Shown: positions 16,554-27,577, counted from the stretch's first letter. The stretch: 63,920 nt of DNA from Ruminiclostridium sp. (GCA_017625405.1 JAGALB010000008.1:1-63920), one strand, 5' to 3'. Notes: a model not told the origin generated them from the letters alone. Numbers and translations: made by a program.

Positions 16554-19500
16554 TTGGCATTTAATGTTTTTGAATCAATGAAAATAGGTCTTGCTTCACC
16601 CGAACAGATCCGTGCGTGGAGCTACGGCATAGTTGAACGCCCCGAAACAATCAATTACAGAACCCAGAAGCCCGAGCGTGACGGTCTTTTCTGCGAACGC
16701 ATCTTCGGACCCCAGAAGGACTGGGAATGTGCCTGCGGTAAGTACAAGCGCATCCGCTTCAAGGGCAAAATCTGTGAACGCTGCGGCGTTGAAGTAACAA
16801 GAAACAAGGTAAGACGTGAAAGAATGGGTCATATAGAGCTTGCAGCTCCTGTTTCCCACATCTGGTATTTCAAGGGTACACCTTCCCGTATCGGTCAGGT
16901 GCTTGATATCTCCCCCAAGCGTCTTGAAGAAGTACTCTACTTCACAAAATATATCGTAACAGACCCCGGTAATACCGTTCTTTCCAAGGGTGAGCTCCTT
17001 TCCGAAAAGGAATACTCTGACATGAGAGAACGTTATGACGACGGCTTCAAGGCATCCATGGGTGCGGAAGCTATCAAGGAACTCCTTATGGAGATTGATC
17101 TTGACAAGCTTGCTGATGAACTCAAGGAAGAGCTTGAAGGCACACAGCAGGGTCAGAAGCGCTTAAAGCTCTTAAAGCGCCTTGACGTTATCGAAGCATT
17201 CAGACAGAGCGGTAACCGCCCCGAGTGGATGATTCTTGACGTTATCCCCGTAATTCCCCCCGATATCCGTCCTATGGTTCTCTTAGACGGCGGCAGATTT
17301 GCTACCAGTGACCTGAATGACCTTTACAGACGTGTTATCAACAGAAACAACCGTTTAAAGAAGATGTTAGAGCTCAAGGCTCCTGACATTATCATAAGAA
17401 ACGAAAAGAGAATGCTCCAGGAAGCTGTTGACGCATTAATCGACAACGGCAGACACGGCAGAGCCGTTACAGGTCCTTCCAACCGTCCTTTAAAGTCCCT
17501 TTCCGATATGCTCAAGGGTAAGCAGGGACGTTTCCGTCAGAACCTTCTCGGTAAGCGTGTTGACTACTCCGGACGTTCCGTTATCGTTGTAGGCCCTGAC
17601 CTTCGAATGGATCAGTGCGGTCTTCCTAAGGAAATGGCAATCGAGCTCTTCAAGCCCTTTGTAATGAAGGAACTTGTAAAGAGAGGTCTTTCCAACAATA
17701 TCAAGAGCGCAAGAAAAATGGTTGACCGTGCAACAGATGAAGTATGGGACGTTTTAGAAGACGTTATCAAGGATCATCCCGTTCTCCTCAACCGTGCGCC
17801 TACACTTCACCGCTTAGGTATCCAGGCGTTCTCTCCTGTACTGGTTGAAGGCCGTGCATTAAAGCTTCACCCCCTCGTATGTACAGCTTATAACGCTGAC
17901 TTCGACGGCGACCAGATGGCTGTTCACCTTCCTCTTTCCGAAGAGGCTCAGGACGAAGCAAGAAACTTAATGCTTGCTGCAAAGAACCTTCTGAAGCCTT
18001 CCGACGGACGTCCTGTTGCAGTTCCTACACAGGATATGATCCTCGGCTCCTACTACCTTACACTTTCCAAGGATGGTGAAATGGGTGAAGGAAAGGTATT
18101 CCGTGACTTCAATGAAGCTCTCATGGCATACCAGGATGGTGTTATTTCCATTCATGCAAAAATCAAGGTAAGAGTTACCAAGGAAATCGGCGAAGAAAAG
18201 ATCCAGAGCCTTATTGATACAACAGTAGGTAAGATCATCTTCAACGAACACATTCCTCAGGATCTCGGCTTTGTTGACAGAAGCAAGCCCGAAAATGCCC
18301 TCAAGCTTGAAATTGACTTCAAGGTAGGCAAGAAGGAGCTTGGCAAGATCATTGACAAGTGTATCAAGAGCCACGGCACAACAGTAACCGCACAGGTTCT
18401 TGACAAGATAAAGGCTCTCGGCTTCAAGTACTCCACAAAGGCTGCTATCACAGTAGCTGTATGTGACGCTACAATTCCTCCCGCAAAGAAGGAAATCCTC
18501 CACAATGCGGACGAAGCTGTTCAGCAGATCAACAAGAAGTTCCAGAGAGGTTTCATTTCCAACTCTGAACGTAAGGAAGCTGTTCTCGACATCTGGAGCA
18601 GGGCTACCGACGATGTATCCGACGCACTGAAGAACGGTCTTGACCAGTACAACCCGATCTTCATGATGGCTGACTCCGGTGCCCGTGGTAGTATGAACCA
18701 GATCCGTCAGCTTGCAGGTATGAGAGGTCTTATCGCAAATACTTCCGGTGAAACAATCGAAATTCCGATTCGTGCCAACTACCGTGAAGGCCTTAACATC
18801 ATGGAATACTTCATTTCCTCCCGTGGTGCCCGTAAGGGTCTTGCTGATACAGCGCTCCGTACCGCTGACTCGGGTTACCTTACAAGACGTCTTGTAGACG
18901 TATCCCAGGAAGTTATCATCCGTATGGATGACTGCGGAACAACCGACGGCATCGAAGTATTTGACATCCGTGATGGTAAGGAAATCATCGAACCCTTACA
19001 GGAACGTCTCGTCGGCAGATATCTTGCAGAAGATATTCTTGACTCAAACGGTAATGTTCTTGTTTCCACAGAAAAGCTTATCAATGACGCTGATGCAGCT
19101 AAGATTATTGCTTCAGGTGCTGAAAAGGTAAAGATCCGCTCTGTTCTTACATGTGCTGCAAAGCATGGTGTATGTGCAAAGTGCTACGGTTCTTCACTTG
19201 CAAACGGCAATCCTATCACAAGCGGCGAAGCTGTTGGTATCATTGCAGCTCAGTCTATCGGTGAACCTGGTACACAGCTTACAATGAGAACCTTCCATAC
19301 CGGTGGTATCGCTGGTGCGGAAGATATCACACAGGGTCTTCCCCGTGTTGAAGAACTCTTTGAAAGCCGTCGACCCAAGTCCAGTGCTATCATTACAAAG
19401 ATTTCCGGTAAAATCCGTTTTGAAGAAATCAAGAAGACACGTCATGCCATTGTTACTGCTGACGACGGTACAGAGGAAGCTTATCCCGTACCCTTCGGTT

Positions 19501-20087
19501 ACAGAATCAAGAGAGGCATTGAAGACGGTGTTTATATGGAAGCCGGCGACGCAATCACAGAAGGTTCATTCAATCCTCACGATATTCTCCTTGTTAAGGG
19601 CGAACAGGCTGTTCAGAACTACATTATCAGTGAAGTTCAGAAGGCTTACCGTACACAGGGTGTAGATATCAACGACAAGCACATCGAAGTTATTGTACGT
19701 CAGATGATGAGAAAGGTAAAGGTTGACGATCCCGGAGATTCTTACCTCCTTCCCGCATCTATTATCGACAAGAACGAGCTTGTTACAATTATTGAAAAGC
19801 TTGATGAGAGAAAGGCAAACGGCGAGGATATCAAGTATCCTGTATGTTCACCTGTTCTCCTCGGTATCACAAAGGCAGCTCTTGCCACAAGCAGCTTCCT
19901 CTCTGCTGCTTCCTTCCAGGAAACAACAAGAGTTCTTACCGACGCTGCTATTCACGGTAAGGTTGACCCGCTCCTCGGTCTTAAGGAAAATGTTATCATC
20001 GGTAAGCTTATTCCTGCAGGTACAGGTATGAATGCAGGCAAGGAAACCGAAGAAGAAACAGTGGTTACTGAATCCGAGGTTGTGTAA
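16554..20087 (+). CDS. rpoC: DNA-directed RNA polymerase subunit beta'
   Basis: The beta' subunit, about 1177 residues. The N-terminal zinc site [20 protein letters not shown], the active-site [12 protein letters not shown] (about residue 447) and the second zinc site [11 protein letters not shown] are all present. The start is ambiguous: GTG 16548 is only two bases from GAGGT, TTG 16554 is eight bases away and gives [18 protein letters not shown], close to other clostridial beta' starts. It follows rpoB by about 60 bases and is probably cotranscribed. Confidence 0.98.
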   Translation: MAFNVFESMKIGLASPEQIRAWSYGIVERPETINYRTQKPERDGLFCERIFGPQKDWECACGKYKRIRFKGKICERCGVEVTRNKVRRERMGHIELAAPVSHIWYFKGTPSRIGQVLDISPKRLEEVLYFTKYIVTDPGNTVLSKGELLSEKEYSDMRERYDDGFKASMGAEAIKELLMEIDLDKLADELKEELEGTQQGQKRLKLLKRLDVIEAFRQSGNRPEWMILDVIPVIPPDIRPMVLLDGGRFATSDLNDLYRRVINRNNRLKKMLELKAPDIIIRNEKRMLQEAVDALIDNGRHGRAVTGPSNRPLKSLSDMLKGKQGRFRQNLLGKRVDYSGRSVIVVGPDLRMDQCGLPKEMAIELFKPFVMKELVKRGLSNNIKSARKMVDRATDEVWDVLEDVIKDHPVLLNRAPTLHRLGIQAFSPVLVEGRALKLHPLVCTAYNADFDGDQMAVHLPLSEEAQDEARNLMLAAKNLLKPSDGRPVAVPTQDMILGSYYLTLSKDGEMGEGKVFRDFNEALMAYQDGVISIHAKIKVRVTKEIGEEKIQSLIDTTVGKIIFNEHIPQDLGFVDRSKPENALKLEIDFKVGKKELGKIIDKCIKSHGTTVTAQVLDKIKALGFKYSTKAAITVAVCDATIPPAKKEILHNADEAVQQINKKFQRGFISNSERKEAVLDIWSRATDDVSDALKNGLDQYNPIFMMADSGARGSMNQIRQLAGMRGLIANTSGETIEIPIRANYREGLNIMEYFISSRGARKGLADTALRTADSGYLTRRLVDVSQEVIIRMDDCGTTDGIEVFDIRDGKEIIEPLQERLVGRYLAEDILDSNGNVLVSTEKLINDADAAKIIASGAEKVKIRSVLTCAAKHGVCAKCYGSSLANGNPITSGEAVGIIAAQSIGEPGTQLTMRTFHTGGIAGAEDITQGLPRVEELFESRRPKSSAIITKISGKIRFEEIKKTRHAIVTADDGTEEAYPVPFGYRIKRGIEDGVYMEAGDAITEGSFNPHDILLVKGEQAVQNYIISEVQKAYRTQGVDINDKHIEVIVRQMMRKVKVDDPGDSYLLPASIIDKNELVTIIEKLDERKANGEDIKYPVCSPVLLGITKAALATSSFLSAASFQETTRVLTDAAIHGKVDPLLGLKENVIIGKLIPAGTGMNAGKETEEETVVTESEVV

Positions 20088-20126
20088 CAATTTGCACAAA
20101 ACAGTGATATAATTTTCATAGAAAAT

Positions 20127-20177
20127 GGCGAAAGTTACGAATTTTTACATGAAAGTATGAAATTCTTGACTTTCGCC
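20127..20177 (+). terminator. Long imperfect inverted repeat after rpoC, overlapping the rpsL promoter
   Basis: GGCGAAAGT (20127-20135) pairs with ACTTTCGCC (20169-20177), and GAATTT (20139-20144) with AAATTC (20159-20164). A T-rich TTGTTTTTG follows. It could end rpoBC transcripts. The right arm overlaps the -35 box of the next promoter, so it could also be an operator. Confidence 0.45.
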
Positions 20178-20194
20178 TTGTTTTTGTGTATAAT
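20166..20194 (+). promoter_or_regulatory. Promoter of rpsL-rpsG-fusA
   Basis: TTGACT (20166-20171), 17 bases, TATAAT (20189-20194). The leader to the rpsL ATG is about 55 bases, with GGAGGTG before the start. Confidence 0.8.
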
Positions 20195-20252
20195 ATTGAA
20201 TGTTGTGGGACAACTATGCCCATAAACATAAATTTTTATTGGAGGTGAAATA

Positions 20253-20681
20253 ATGCCAACCTTTAACCAGCTCGTAAGAAAGGGCAGAGAGGTATCCGAA
20301 AAGAAGTCCAAGGCTCCTGCACTCTTAAAGGGTTTAAACACTCTTAAGAAAGAAGCAACAAACGTACAGGCTCCCCAGAAGAGAGGCGTATGTACAGCTG
20401 TTCGTACTGCAACACCTAAGAAGCCTAACTCCGCTATGCGTAAGGTAGCCAGAGTAAGACTTTCCAACGGTTACGAAGTTACTGCTTATATCCCCGGCAT
20501 CGGACACAAGCTTCAGGAACACTCCGTTGTTCTTATCAGAGGCGGACGTGTTAAGGACTTACCTGGTGTACGTTATCACATTATCCGTGGTACACTCGAC
20601 GCACAGGGCGTTGACGGTAGAATGCAGGGTAGATCCAAGTACGGCGCTAAGCGTCCGAAGGCTGGTGCAAAAAAAGCGTAA
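20253..20681 (+). CDS. rpsL: 30S ribosomal protein S12
   Basis: Decoding-centre protein of the small subunit, 142 residues. [17 protein letters not shown] and [14 protein letters not shown] carry the lysines matching E. coli K42 and K87 in the sensitive form, so ribosomal streptomycin resistance through S12 is not predicted. GGAGGTGAAATA precedes the ATG. The L7Ae-like gene (ybxF) found between rpoC and rpsL in Bacillus is absent. Confidence 0.98.
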   Translation: MPTFNQLVRKGREVSEKKSKAPALLKGLNTLKKEATNVQAPQKRGVCTAVRTATPKKPNSAMRKVARVRLSNGYEVTAYIPGIGHKLQEHSVVLIRGGRVKDLPGVRYHIIRGTLDAQGVDGRMQGRSKYGAKRPKAGAKKA

Positions 20682-20848
20682 GTAACTTGTAATCAAGTTT
20701 GATCAACTGCCGCATTTGCGGGTATTATATAGATGATACCTCTGAATGCACGGCGGGAGATTCGGGGAAAATCCCCGACGCTTTCGAGTACCGATGATTT
20801 TCATTTGTCGCAAAATGCGACGCAAAGTTTATGAAGGAGGGAAGTAAA
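20682..20848 (+). promoter_or_regulatory. Structured rpsL-rpsG spacer, possible S7 control region
   Basis: The 167-base gap holds at least two clear hairpins, TCGGGGA/TCCCCGA (20762-20768 with 20772-20778) and GTCGCA/TGCGAC (20807-20812 with 20816-20821), plus a weaker CCGC/GCGG one near 20711. In E. coli S7 represses the str operon by binding the rpsL-rpsG spacer. A similar role here is inferred only from position and structure. Confidence 0.4.
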
Positions 20849-21319
20849 GTGCCTAGAAGAGGTAACGTACCTAAGCGTGATGTATTACCTGATCCGCTTT
20901 ATAATTCGGAGCTTGTAACAAGACTCATCAACAACATCATGTTAGACGGTAAAAAGGGCGTAGCACAGAAGATTGTCTACGGCGCATTCGAAATTGTAGG
21001 TGAAAAGACCGGCAAGGAACCCCTTGAGGTTTTTGAAACAGCAATGGAAAACATTATGCCCCAGGTTGAGGTAAAGGCTCGCCGTGTGGGTGGTGCAACA
21101 TATCAGGTTCCTATGGAAGTTCGTCCCGAAAGAAGAAGAACTTTAGGTCTGAGATGGATTACTGCATACAGCAGAGCAAGAAACGAAAAGACAATGAAGG
21201 AAAGACTCGCAAACGAGATTCTCGACGCATTAAACGGTCAGGGCGGTTCTTGCAAGAAGCGTGACGATACTCATAGAATGGCTGAAGCTAACAGAGCATT
21301 CGCACACTACAAGTGGTAA
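20849..21319 (+). CDS. rpsG: 30S ribosomal protein S7
   Basis: Primary binding protein for the 3' domain of 16S rRNA, 156 residues, the usual length. It begins [20 protein letters not shown], read from GTG 20849, seven bases after AAGGAGG; an upstream in-frame ATG lies before that ribosome site and is rejected. It ends 16 bases before fusA. Confidence 0.97.
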   Translation: MPRRGNVPKRDVLPDPLYNSELVTRLINNIMLDGKKGVAQKIVYGAFEIVGEKTGKEPLEVFETAMENIMPQVEVKARRVGGATYQVPMEVRPERRRTLGLRWITAYSRARNEKTMKERLANEILDALNGQGGSCKKRDDTHRMAEANRAFAHYKW

Positions 21320-21335
21320 TAGTTAAGGAGGAAAT

Positions 21336-23414
21336 ATGGCAAGAGAAGTATCTCTCGAAATGACCCGTAACATCGGTATTATGGCTCATATTGACGCCGG
21401 TAAGACAACAACTACTGAGCGTATCCTTTTCTATACAGGTGTAAACCATAAGATCGGTGAAACTCACGACGGTGCTTCCACAATGGACTGGATGGAACAG
21501 GAAGCAGAAAGAGGTATTACAATTACTTCTGCTGCTACAACTGCATTCTGGAAGAAGCACAGAGTTAACATTATCGACACTCCCGGTCACGTTGACTTCA
21601 CCGTTGAAGTTGAACGTTCCCTGAGAGTACTTGACGGTTCCGTAACAGTTTTATGTGCTAAGGGCGGTGTAGAACCCCAGTCTGAAACTGTATGGCGTCA
21701 GGCAGATAAATATCAGGTACCGAGAATGGTATATGTCAACAAGATGGATATTATGGGTGCTGACTTCTACAACGTAGTTGGCATGATCAAGGATCGTCTT
21801 AAGGCAAATGCTGTTCCGATTCAGCTCCCTATCGGCTCTGAAAGCACATTCAGAGGAATCGTAGACCTCGTTGAAATGAACGCAGACGTCTACTATGATG
21901 ATCTCGGTAAGGACATGAGAGTTGAAGAAATCCCTGAAGATATGAAGGAAATTGCAGCTAAGTACAGAGAAGAACTCCTCGAAGCTGTTTCTGAACAGGA
22001 CGAAGAGATCATGGAAAAGTACCTCGGCGGCGAAGAAATTTCCATTGAAGAAATCAAGAGATGTATCAGAAAGGCAACCATCGCTAATGAAATGGTTCCC
22101 GTAGTTTGTGGTACATCCTACAGAAACAAGGGCGTACAGAAGCTCCTTGACGCTGTAGTTGACTATATGCCTTCTCCTCTTGACATCCCTGCTATCAAGG
22201 GTACAGACCCTGATACAGGCGACGAAACTGAGAGAAAAGCAGGCGACAACGAACCTTTCTCCGCTCTCGCATTCAAGATCGCTACCGACCCCTTTGTTGG
22301 TAAGCTCTGCTACTTCCGTGTTTACTCCGGTACAGTAGAAGCAGGTGCAAGCGTTCTCAATGCTACTAAGGGCAAGAAGGAACGTATGGGCCGTATCTTA
22401 CAGATGCATGCTAACCACAGACAGGACCTCGATATCTGCTACTGTGGCGATATCGCAGCAGCTGTAGGTGTTAAGAACACAACAACAGGTGACACACTTT
22501 GTGATGAAGCTCATCCTGTTATTCTCGAATCCATGGAATTCCCGGACCCCGTTATCTCGCTGGCTATCGAGCCCAAGACAAAGGCTGGTCAGGAAAAGAT
22601 GGCTCTCGCTTTAGCAAAGCTTGCTGAAGAAGACCCCACATTCAAAACCTATACAGACGAAGAAACAGGTCAGACAATCATTTCCGGTATGGGTGAACTT
22701 CACCTCGAAATCATTGTTGACAGACTTCTCCGTGAATTCAAGGTTGAAGCTAATGTAGGTGCTCCTCAGGTAGCATATAAGGAAACAATCACAGGCTCCA
22801 CAGAGCAGGATACAAAGTACGCTCGTCAGTCCGGTGGTAAGGGTCAGTACGGTCACGTTAAAATCCGTGTTGAACCCAACGAATCCGGTAAGGGTTACGA
22901 ATTTGTCAACAGCATTGTCGGCGGTTCTATTCCTAAGGAATACATCCCCGCAGTTGACGCAGGTATCCAGGGCGCTATGCAGGCTGGTGTACTGGCAGGA
23001 TTCCCCGTAGTTGACCTTAAGGTTACACTCTACGACGGTTCTTACCATGAAGTTGACTCTTCTGAAATGGCGTTCAAGATTGCAGGTTCTATGGCAATCA
23101 AGGAAGCTTGTAAGAAGGCTAACCCCGTAATTCTCGAACCTATCATGAAGGTAGTAGTTATCGTTCCTGAAGAATACATGGGCGACGTTATCGGCGATAT
23201 CAGCTCACGTCGTGGTAACATTCAGGGTATGGAAGACAGAAACGGTGTTAAGCAGATCAATGCACTCGTTCCGCTTTCTGAAATGTTCGGTTACTCCAAT
23301 GACTTACGTTCCAAGTCTCAGGGCCGTGGTCAGTATGTAATGGAACCCCACAGCTATATCCAGGTTCCCAAGAACATTGCAGACGGCATTATCAGCAAGA
23401 GAGCAAAGGATTAA
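21336..23414 (+). CDS. fusA: Elongation factor G
   Basis: GTPase that drives ribosomal translocation, 692 residues. G1 [20 protein letters not shown]3 DTPGHVDF and G4 NKMD are present, and the domain IV loop with [18 protein letters not shown] is intact. AAGGAGG lies just before the ATG. It is the third gene of rpsL-rpsG-fusA, with tuf behind a separate promoter. Confidence 0.98.
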   Translation: MAREVSLEMTRNIGIMAHIDAGKTTTTERILFYTGVNHKIGETHDGASTMDWMEQEAERGITITSAATTAFWKKHRVNIIDTPGHVDFTVEVERSLRVLDGSVTVLCAKGGVEPQSETVWRQADKYQVPRMVYVNKMDIMGADFYNVVGMIKDRLKANAVPIQLPIGSESTFRGIVDLVEMNADVYYDDLGKDMRVEEIPEDMKEIAAKYREELLEAVSEQDEEIMEKYLGGEEISIEEIKRCIRKATIANEMVPVVCGTSYRNKGVQKLLDAVVDYMPSPLDIPAIKGTDPDTGDETERKAGDNEPFSALAFKIATDPFVGKLCYFRVYSGTVEAGASVLNATKGKKERMGRILQMHANHRQDLDICYCGDIAAAVGVKNTTTGDTLCDEAHPVILESMEFPDPVISLAIEPKTKAGQEKMALALAKLAEEDPTFKTYTDEETGQTIISGMGELHLEIIVDRLLREFKVEANVGAPQVAYKETITGSTEQDTKYARQSGGKGQYGHVKIRVEPNESGKGYEFVNSIVGGSIPKEYIPAVDAGIQGAMQAGVLAGFPVVDLKVTLYDGSYHEVDSSEMAFKIAGSMAIKEACKKANPVILEPIMKVVVIVPEEYMGDVIGDISSRRGNIQGMEDRNGVKQINALVPLSEMFGYSNDLRSKSQGRGQYVMEPHSYIQVPKNIADGIISKRAKD

Positions 23415-23442
23415 TTTTTCTTAAAAATTTTTCAAAAAACTC

Positions 23443-23471
23443 TTGTAATTTCAGTAATTTTTTGGTACAAT
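23443..23471 (+). promoter_or_regulatory. Promoter of tuf
   Basis: TTGTAA (23443-23448), 17 bases, TACAAT (23466-23471) preceded by TGG, an extended -10. It lies in the 101-base fusA-tuf gap, so tuf can be expressed apart from fusA. Confidence 0.7.
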
Positions 23472-23515
23472 AGTATCATCATAGTTTTAATTAAACTTTT
23501 AGGAGGACAAATCAA

Positions 23516-24718
23516 ATGGCAAAGCAGCATTTTGAACGTACCAAGCCCCATGTAAACATTGGTACAATCGGTCACGTTGACCACGGTAAGACAACAACAA
23601 CAGCAGCTATCACAAAGTACCTTGCAATGAAGGGTCAGGCTAAGTTCGAAGCATACGATATGATCGACAAGGCTCCCGAAGAAAGAGAACGTGGTATCAC
23701 AATCAACACAGCTCACGTTGAGTACGAAACAGACAAGCGTCACTACGCTCACGTTGACTGCCCTGGCCACGCTGACTACATCAAGAACATGATCACTGGT
23801 GCAGCTCAGATGGACGGCGCTATCCTCGTAGTAGCTGGTACAGACGGCCCTATGGCTCAGACAAAGGAACACATCCTTCTTGCTCACCAGGTAGGCGTTC
23901 CTGCAATGGTAGTATTTATCAACAAGTGTGATGACGTTGACGATGATGAACTTCTCGACCTCGTTGAAATGGACATCCGTGACGTTCTTTCCGCTAACGA
24001 CTTCCCTGGCGATGACATCCCCGTTGTACGTGGTTCCGCTAAGGTAGCTCTTGACTGCACAAGCCAGGATCCTTCCGCTCCTGAATACGCTTGCATCAAG
24101 GCTCTTATGGACGCAGTAGACGAATACATTCCTACTCCTGACCGTAAGGCTGACCAGCCCTTCCTTATGCCTGTAGAAGATACTATGACAATCACAGGTC
24201 GTGGTACAGTTGCTACTGGTAGAGTTGAAAGAGGTATCCTCAAGACAAACGATACAGTTGAAATCACAGGTCTTACAGACGAACCCAAGCAGACAGTTGT
24301 TACAGGTATCGAAATGTTCCGTAAGATTCTTGATTACGCTGAAGCTGGCGATAACATCGGTGCTCTTCTCCGTGGTATCCAGAGAAGCGAAATCGAACGT
24401 GGTCAGGTTCTTTGTAAGCCCGGCTCCATCAAGCCCCTCACAAAGTTCTCCGGTCAGGTTTACGTATTAAAGAAGGAAGAAGGCGGTCGTCACACACCTT
24501 TCTTCTCCAACTACCGTCCTCAGTTCTTCTTCAGAACAACAGACGTTACAGGTGTTATCACACTTCCCGCTGACAAGGAAATGTGCATCCCTGGCGATAA
24601 CGTAACAATGGATGTTGAACTCATCACTCCTATCGCTATCGAAGAAGGCCTCCGTTTCGCTATCCGTGAAGGTGGTAGAACAGTAGGTTCCGGCGTTATC
24701 ACAAAGGTTGAAGAATAA
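23516..24718 (+). CDS. tuf: Elongation factor Tu
   Basis: GTPase that brings aminoacyl-tRNA to the ribosome, 400 residues. [27 protein letters not shown] and NKCD are the G motifs, and the C-terminal beta barrels are intact ([24 protein letters not shown]). AGGAGGACAAATCAA precedes the ATG. Codons are strongly biased, as expected for a very abundant protein. Confidence 0.98.
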   Translation: MAKQHFERTKPHVNIGTIGHVDHGKTTTTAAITKYLAMKGQAKFEAYDMIDKAPEERERGITINTAHVEYETDKRHYAHVDCPGHADYIKNMITGAAQMDGAILVVAGTDGPMAQTKEHILLAHQVGVPAMVVFINKCDDVDDDELLDLVEMDIRDVLSANDFPGDDIPVVRGSAKVALDCTSQDPSAPEYACIKALMDAVDEYIPTPDRKADQPFLMPVEDTMTITGRGTVATGRVERGILKTNDTVEITGLTDEPKQTVVTGIEMFRKILDYAEAGDNIGALLRGIQRSEIERGQVLCKPGSIKPLTKFSGQVYVLKKEEGGRHTPFFSNYRPQFFFRTTDVTGVITLPADKEMCIPGDNVTMDVELITPIAIEEGLRFAIREGGRTVGSGVITKVEE

Positions 24719-24750
24719 TTTATTCTTTAATCACCCCTAATTAAATAACT

Positions 24751-24872
24751 AAAACCCATTCGTCAAGTTGACTCAGGAATCGTAAATCTCAGGTTTAGGG
24801 CAGACGCCTTAGTTTAACCTTGAATTGCTGAGTAAGGTGCTTAAAGCCGACGCTTAAAACGAATGGGTTTTT
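24751..24872 (+). ncRNA. Structured element behind tuf: 13-bp closing stem with inner helices
   Basis: AAAACCCATTCGT (24751-24763) pairs exactly with ACGAATGGGTTTT (24859-24871), a T-rich stretch following. Inside, ACTCAG (24771-24776) pairs with CTGAGT (24828-24833), AGGTT with AACCT, and TAGGGC with GCCTTA over a four-base loop, stacking into one long arm. This looks like a folded RNA with a terminator-like end, or a repeat element. No known RNA family is recognised. Confidence 0.5.
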
Positions 24873-24891
24873 AATTTTTCGGAGGTCAGAA

Positions 24892-25422
24892 ATGGAGTAT
24901 TGGGATATTTATGATGCTGAACGTGTGAAAACCGGCAGAACTATGGTGCGTGGTTCTGAATTTGAGGATGATGCATATCATCTCGTGGTTCACGTCTGCA
25001 TTTTTAACGATAAGAATGAAATGCTTATACAGCAAAGACAGCCGTTTAAAGAGGGCTGGCCGGATATGTGGGATATAACCGTCGGCGGCAGCGCTGTTAC
25101 CGGAGATACGAGTCAGAAAGCTGCTGAAAGGGAAGTGCTTGAGGAAATCGGCTTAAAGCTTGATCTCAGGGGTATCCGCCCGCATCTTACCGTGAATTTT
25201 GACCGTGGTTTCGACGATATTTATCTTATTGAGAAGAATGTTGATATAAATGAATTGACACTCCAGCCGGAGGAGGTGCAGGCAGTTAAATGGGCAGGAA
25301 GAGATGAAATCCTCGCCATGATTGAGAAGGGTGATTTTATTCCTTATTATCCCGAGCTTGTAAATCTTTTCTTTCAGATCCGTAAAAAATACGGTTGTAT
25401 CAGCAAAGAAACACACTCTTAA
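24892..25422 (+). CDS. Nudix hydrolase
   Basis: A 176-residue protein of the subgroup close to isopentenyl-diphosphate isomerase and YfcD-like Nudix enzymes (start WDIYDAERVKTGRTMVRG). The Nudix box is GSAVTGD then TSQKAAE then REVLEEIGL (66-88). Position 72, normally Glu, is Asp, while the metal-binding REVLEE is intact. The substrate is unknown. GGAGG lies just upstream. Its last 23 bases overlap the end of the convergent ACT gene. Confidence 0.87.
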   Translation: MEYWDIYDAERVKTGRTMVRGSEFEDDAYHLVVHVCIFNDKNEMLIQQRQPFKEGWPDMWDITVGGSAVTGDTSQKAAEREVLEEIGLKLDLRGIRPHLTVNFDRGFDDIYLIEKNVDINELTLQPEEVQAVKWAGRDEILAMIEKGDFIPYYPELVNLFFQIRKKYGCISKETHS

Positions 25423-25852
25423 GCTTTTTCTCGAAATCTGAGCTGTCGCTTGCCCTTACAACAACAGAAATCTCATCTTCCGATGTTGTGACGAGTATAG
25501 GCGTTATATTAAGCTCCGATAATACGCTGAACACTTTCATGGCAAAGCCCTTACCGTTAATCATATCCGAGGTTTTAACGCTTATCTTCACGTTTCCGCA
25601 GCTTACAAGCGGCGGTCGGTAAAAGCTCAGACTTCCGAGCACCTTAAGCATAAGCGAAATATCATCATCGGAAAAGGTGAAGCCTACGGAAGTTCTGTCG
25701 GTAGAAACCGAGGCTCTTGAAATCATGTCAATATTGATGTTTTCTTCTGCCGAAAGTCTGAACAAACGGTAAATGAAGTCGCTTTCGCTTTCGTAAGGGA
25801 TATTCCCGAATGTAACTACGGAAATATGTTCAGTTACATTGAAATTAATCAT
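25400..25852 (-). CDS. Stand-alone ACT-domain protein, resembling the regulatory part of aspartokinase
   Basis: A 150-residue protein with two ACT-like halves and no kinase domain. The second half, VKISVKTSDMINGKGFAMKVF and LNITPILVTTSEDEISVVV, resembles the effector-binding region of lysine-sensitive aspartokinases. In B. subtilis the aspartokinase beta subunit is a similar-sized regulatory piece made from an internal start, so a regulatory role in the aspartate pathway is plausible. ATG 25852 is preceded by GGAGGTAAAT. It follows dapB after a hairpin terminator. The aspartokinase itself is not in the window. Confidence 0.75.
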   Translation of the reverse strand: MINFNVTEHISVVTFGNIPYESESDFIYRLFRLSAEENINIDMISRASVSTDRTSVGFTFSDDDISLMLKVLGSLSFYRPPLVSCGNVKISVKTSDMINGKGFAMKVFSVLSELNITPILVTTSEDEISVVVRASDSSDFEKKLKSVFLC

Positions 25853-25876
25853 ATTTACCTCCAAAGGTATAAAAAT

Positions 25877-25907
25877 ACGCCGCACAGTATGCCTGTGCGG
25901 CGTTTTT
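25877..25907 (-). terminator. Hairpin terminator between dapB and the ACT gene
   Basis: ACGCCGCACAG (25877-25887), loop TATGC, CTGTGCGGCGT (25893-25903), with T runs on both strands (AAAAA at 25871-25875 on the minus-strand exit side). It may end or attenuate the asd-dapB transcript before the ACT gene. Confidence 0.75.
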
Positions 25908-25917
25908 AACATCCATT

Positions 25918-26676
25918 TTAAGAATTCTGAAGTAAATCTGACATATCATAAAGTCCGCTTTCTCTGTCTGAAAGGAAGATTGCGGCGTTGATAGAGCCGT
26001 TTGCGAAAACTTCCTTTGAGCCTGCAGAGTGTGACAGGGTGATAACCTCGTCATGTCCTGCGAAAATGATATCGTGTTCGCCTACGATTGTACCGCCACG
26101 GATAGCGTGCATTCCGATTTCATCGGCTTCACGGGCTTTTCTGACGTTGTGACGGTCGTAAACGTACTTCATCTTATTATCCAGCTCACCGTTAAGTGCT
26201 TCAGCAATCATGATTGCTGTGCCTGAAGGAGCGTCTTTTTTCAGATTGTGATGTTTTTCCACAATTTCAATGTCATACTGACCGCCGAGAACGTTAACGG
26301 CACGTTTGCCCAGCTCAACCAGAAGGTTGATGCCAAGGGACATATTGAATGTGAAAAAAATCGGAATCTGTTCAGCTGTTTTCTTGATTGTTGCAATTTC
26401 ATCAGCTGAATAACCTGTGGTTGCAGCAACAAGCGGAACATTATTGATTGTGCAGTAGGAAAGCAGGTCGGGGAGAGCAGAGGGGTGGGAAAAGTCGATG
26501 ATGACATCAGGCTTTTCGGCAAGCTCTGCGGGCTTCTTTACGATAGGGAACTGACCATTCTGTGTGTCGTTCAGGTCAATACCTGCCACAACCTGACAAT
26601 CGTCACGCTGTGCAACAAGATTTGCGATAACCCTGCCCATTTTTCCGTTTGCACCTGTAATAGCAATTTTAACCAT
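25918..26676 (-). CDS. dapB: 4-hydroxy-tetrahydrodipicolinate reductase
   Basis: Reduces the DapA product with NAD(P)H in lysine and diaminopimelate synthesis. The nucleotide-binding GANGKMG (8-14) and catalytic EKHHNLKKDAPSGTA are present; 252 residues is normal. Of two in-frame ATGs the first overlaps AAAGGA, so 26676, nine bases away, is preferred. It is the fourth gene of the asd-GNAT-dapA-dapB unit. Confidence 0.96.
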   Translation of the reverse strand: MVKIAITGANGKMGRVIANLVAQRDDCQVVAGIDLNDTQNGQFPIVKKPAELAEKPDVIIDFSHPSALPDLLSYCTINNVPLVAATTGYSADEIATIKKTAEQIPIFFTFNMSLGINLLVELGKRAVNVLGGQYDIEIVEKHHNLKKDAPSGTAIMIAEALNGELDNKMKYVYDRHNVRKAREADEIGMHAIRGGTIVGEHDIIFAGHDEVITLSHSAGSKEVFANGSINAAIFLSDRESGLYDMSDLLQNS

Positions 26677-26695
26677 TTTTAACATCCTTTACAGT

Positions 26696-27577
26696 TTAAA
26701 CAAGGCCTACCTTTGCGAGTTCAGCACGAAGCTTTTCAATCTTGGCAGCTTCCATCTTTACAAGAGGAAGTCTGCATTCGCCCACATTCTTGCCCATAAG
26801 GTTCATAGCTTCCTTTACAGGAATGGGGTTAACGTCGATGAACATTGCGTTTTCCATATCAAGGTACTTGTTCTGGAGCTCGAGAGCCTTTTCACGTTCG
26901 CCGTTCATGAAAAGCATAACCATATCATGCTTTTCTCTGGGGATAACGTTGGAGGAAACGGAGATAACGCCCTTTCCGCCGAATGCGAGAACGCCGAGAA
27001 CCTGATCATCATTGTCTGAATAGATATCAAGGTCAGTCTTTGCAGCGATTTCAGCAATAAGGGAGAAGTTGCCGCTTGCTTCCTTGGTAGCAACAATGTT
27101 GGGGTGCTTTGCAAGTTCGATGTATGTATCAACAGAGATTGTCATACCTGTTCTGGAAGGAACATTGTAAAGAATAATTGGGATATTTACAGCGTCTGCA
27201 ATAGCTGTGAAGTGTGCAACAAGTCCACGCTGGGAAGTCTTGTTGTAGTAGGGTGTAACCTGTAAAAGTGCGTCAGCGCCTACTGCTTCAGCCTGCTTTG
27301 AAAGCTCAATTGCATAGCCTGTGTCGTTGCTGCCTGTGCCTGCGATTACAGGAATACGCTTAGCAACCTTTTCAACAGTGAAGCGGATAGCTTCAATGTG
27401 TTCTTCATCAGTCATTGTGGAAGCTTCGCCTGTTGTACCGCATACAACGATAGCGTCAGTACCGCCTGCGATCTGTTCTTCGATTATGTCGGCGAAAACA
27501 TCGTAGTTGATGCTTCCGTCAGCGTTCATAGGAGTAATGATAGCAACAGCTGCACCTGTAAAAATAGTGTTCTTCAT
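26696..27577 (-). CDS. dapA: 4-hydroxy-tetrahydrodipicolinate synthase
   Basis: Condenses pyruvate with aspartate semialdehyde, the first committed step to lysine. The 293-residue protein shows CGTTGEAS (46-53), the tyrosine of YNVPSRTGM and the Schiff-base lysine in VATKEASGN. AAGGTG precedes the ATG. It sits directly in front of dapB, which uses its product. Confidence 0.97.
   Translation of the reverse strand: MKNTIFTGAAVAIITPMNADGSINYDVFADIIEEQIAGGTDAIVVCGTTGEASTMTDEEHIEAIRFTVEKVAKRIPVIAGTGSNDTGYAIELSKQAEAVGADALLQVTPYYNKTSQRGLVAHFTAIADAVNIPIILYNVPSRTGMTISVDTYIELAKHPNIVATKEASGNFSLIAEIAAKTDLDIYSDNDDQVLGVLAFGGKGVISVSSNVIPREKHDMVMLFMNGEREKALELQNKYLDMENAMFIDVNPIPVKEAMNLMGKNVGECRLPLVKMEAAKIEKLRAELAKVGLV

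Noticed and set aside
20380-20570. Possible streptomycin-resistance changes in rpsL
   Set aside because: Both key lysines are in the sensitive form.
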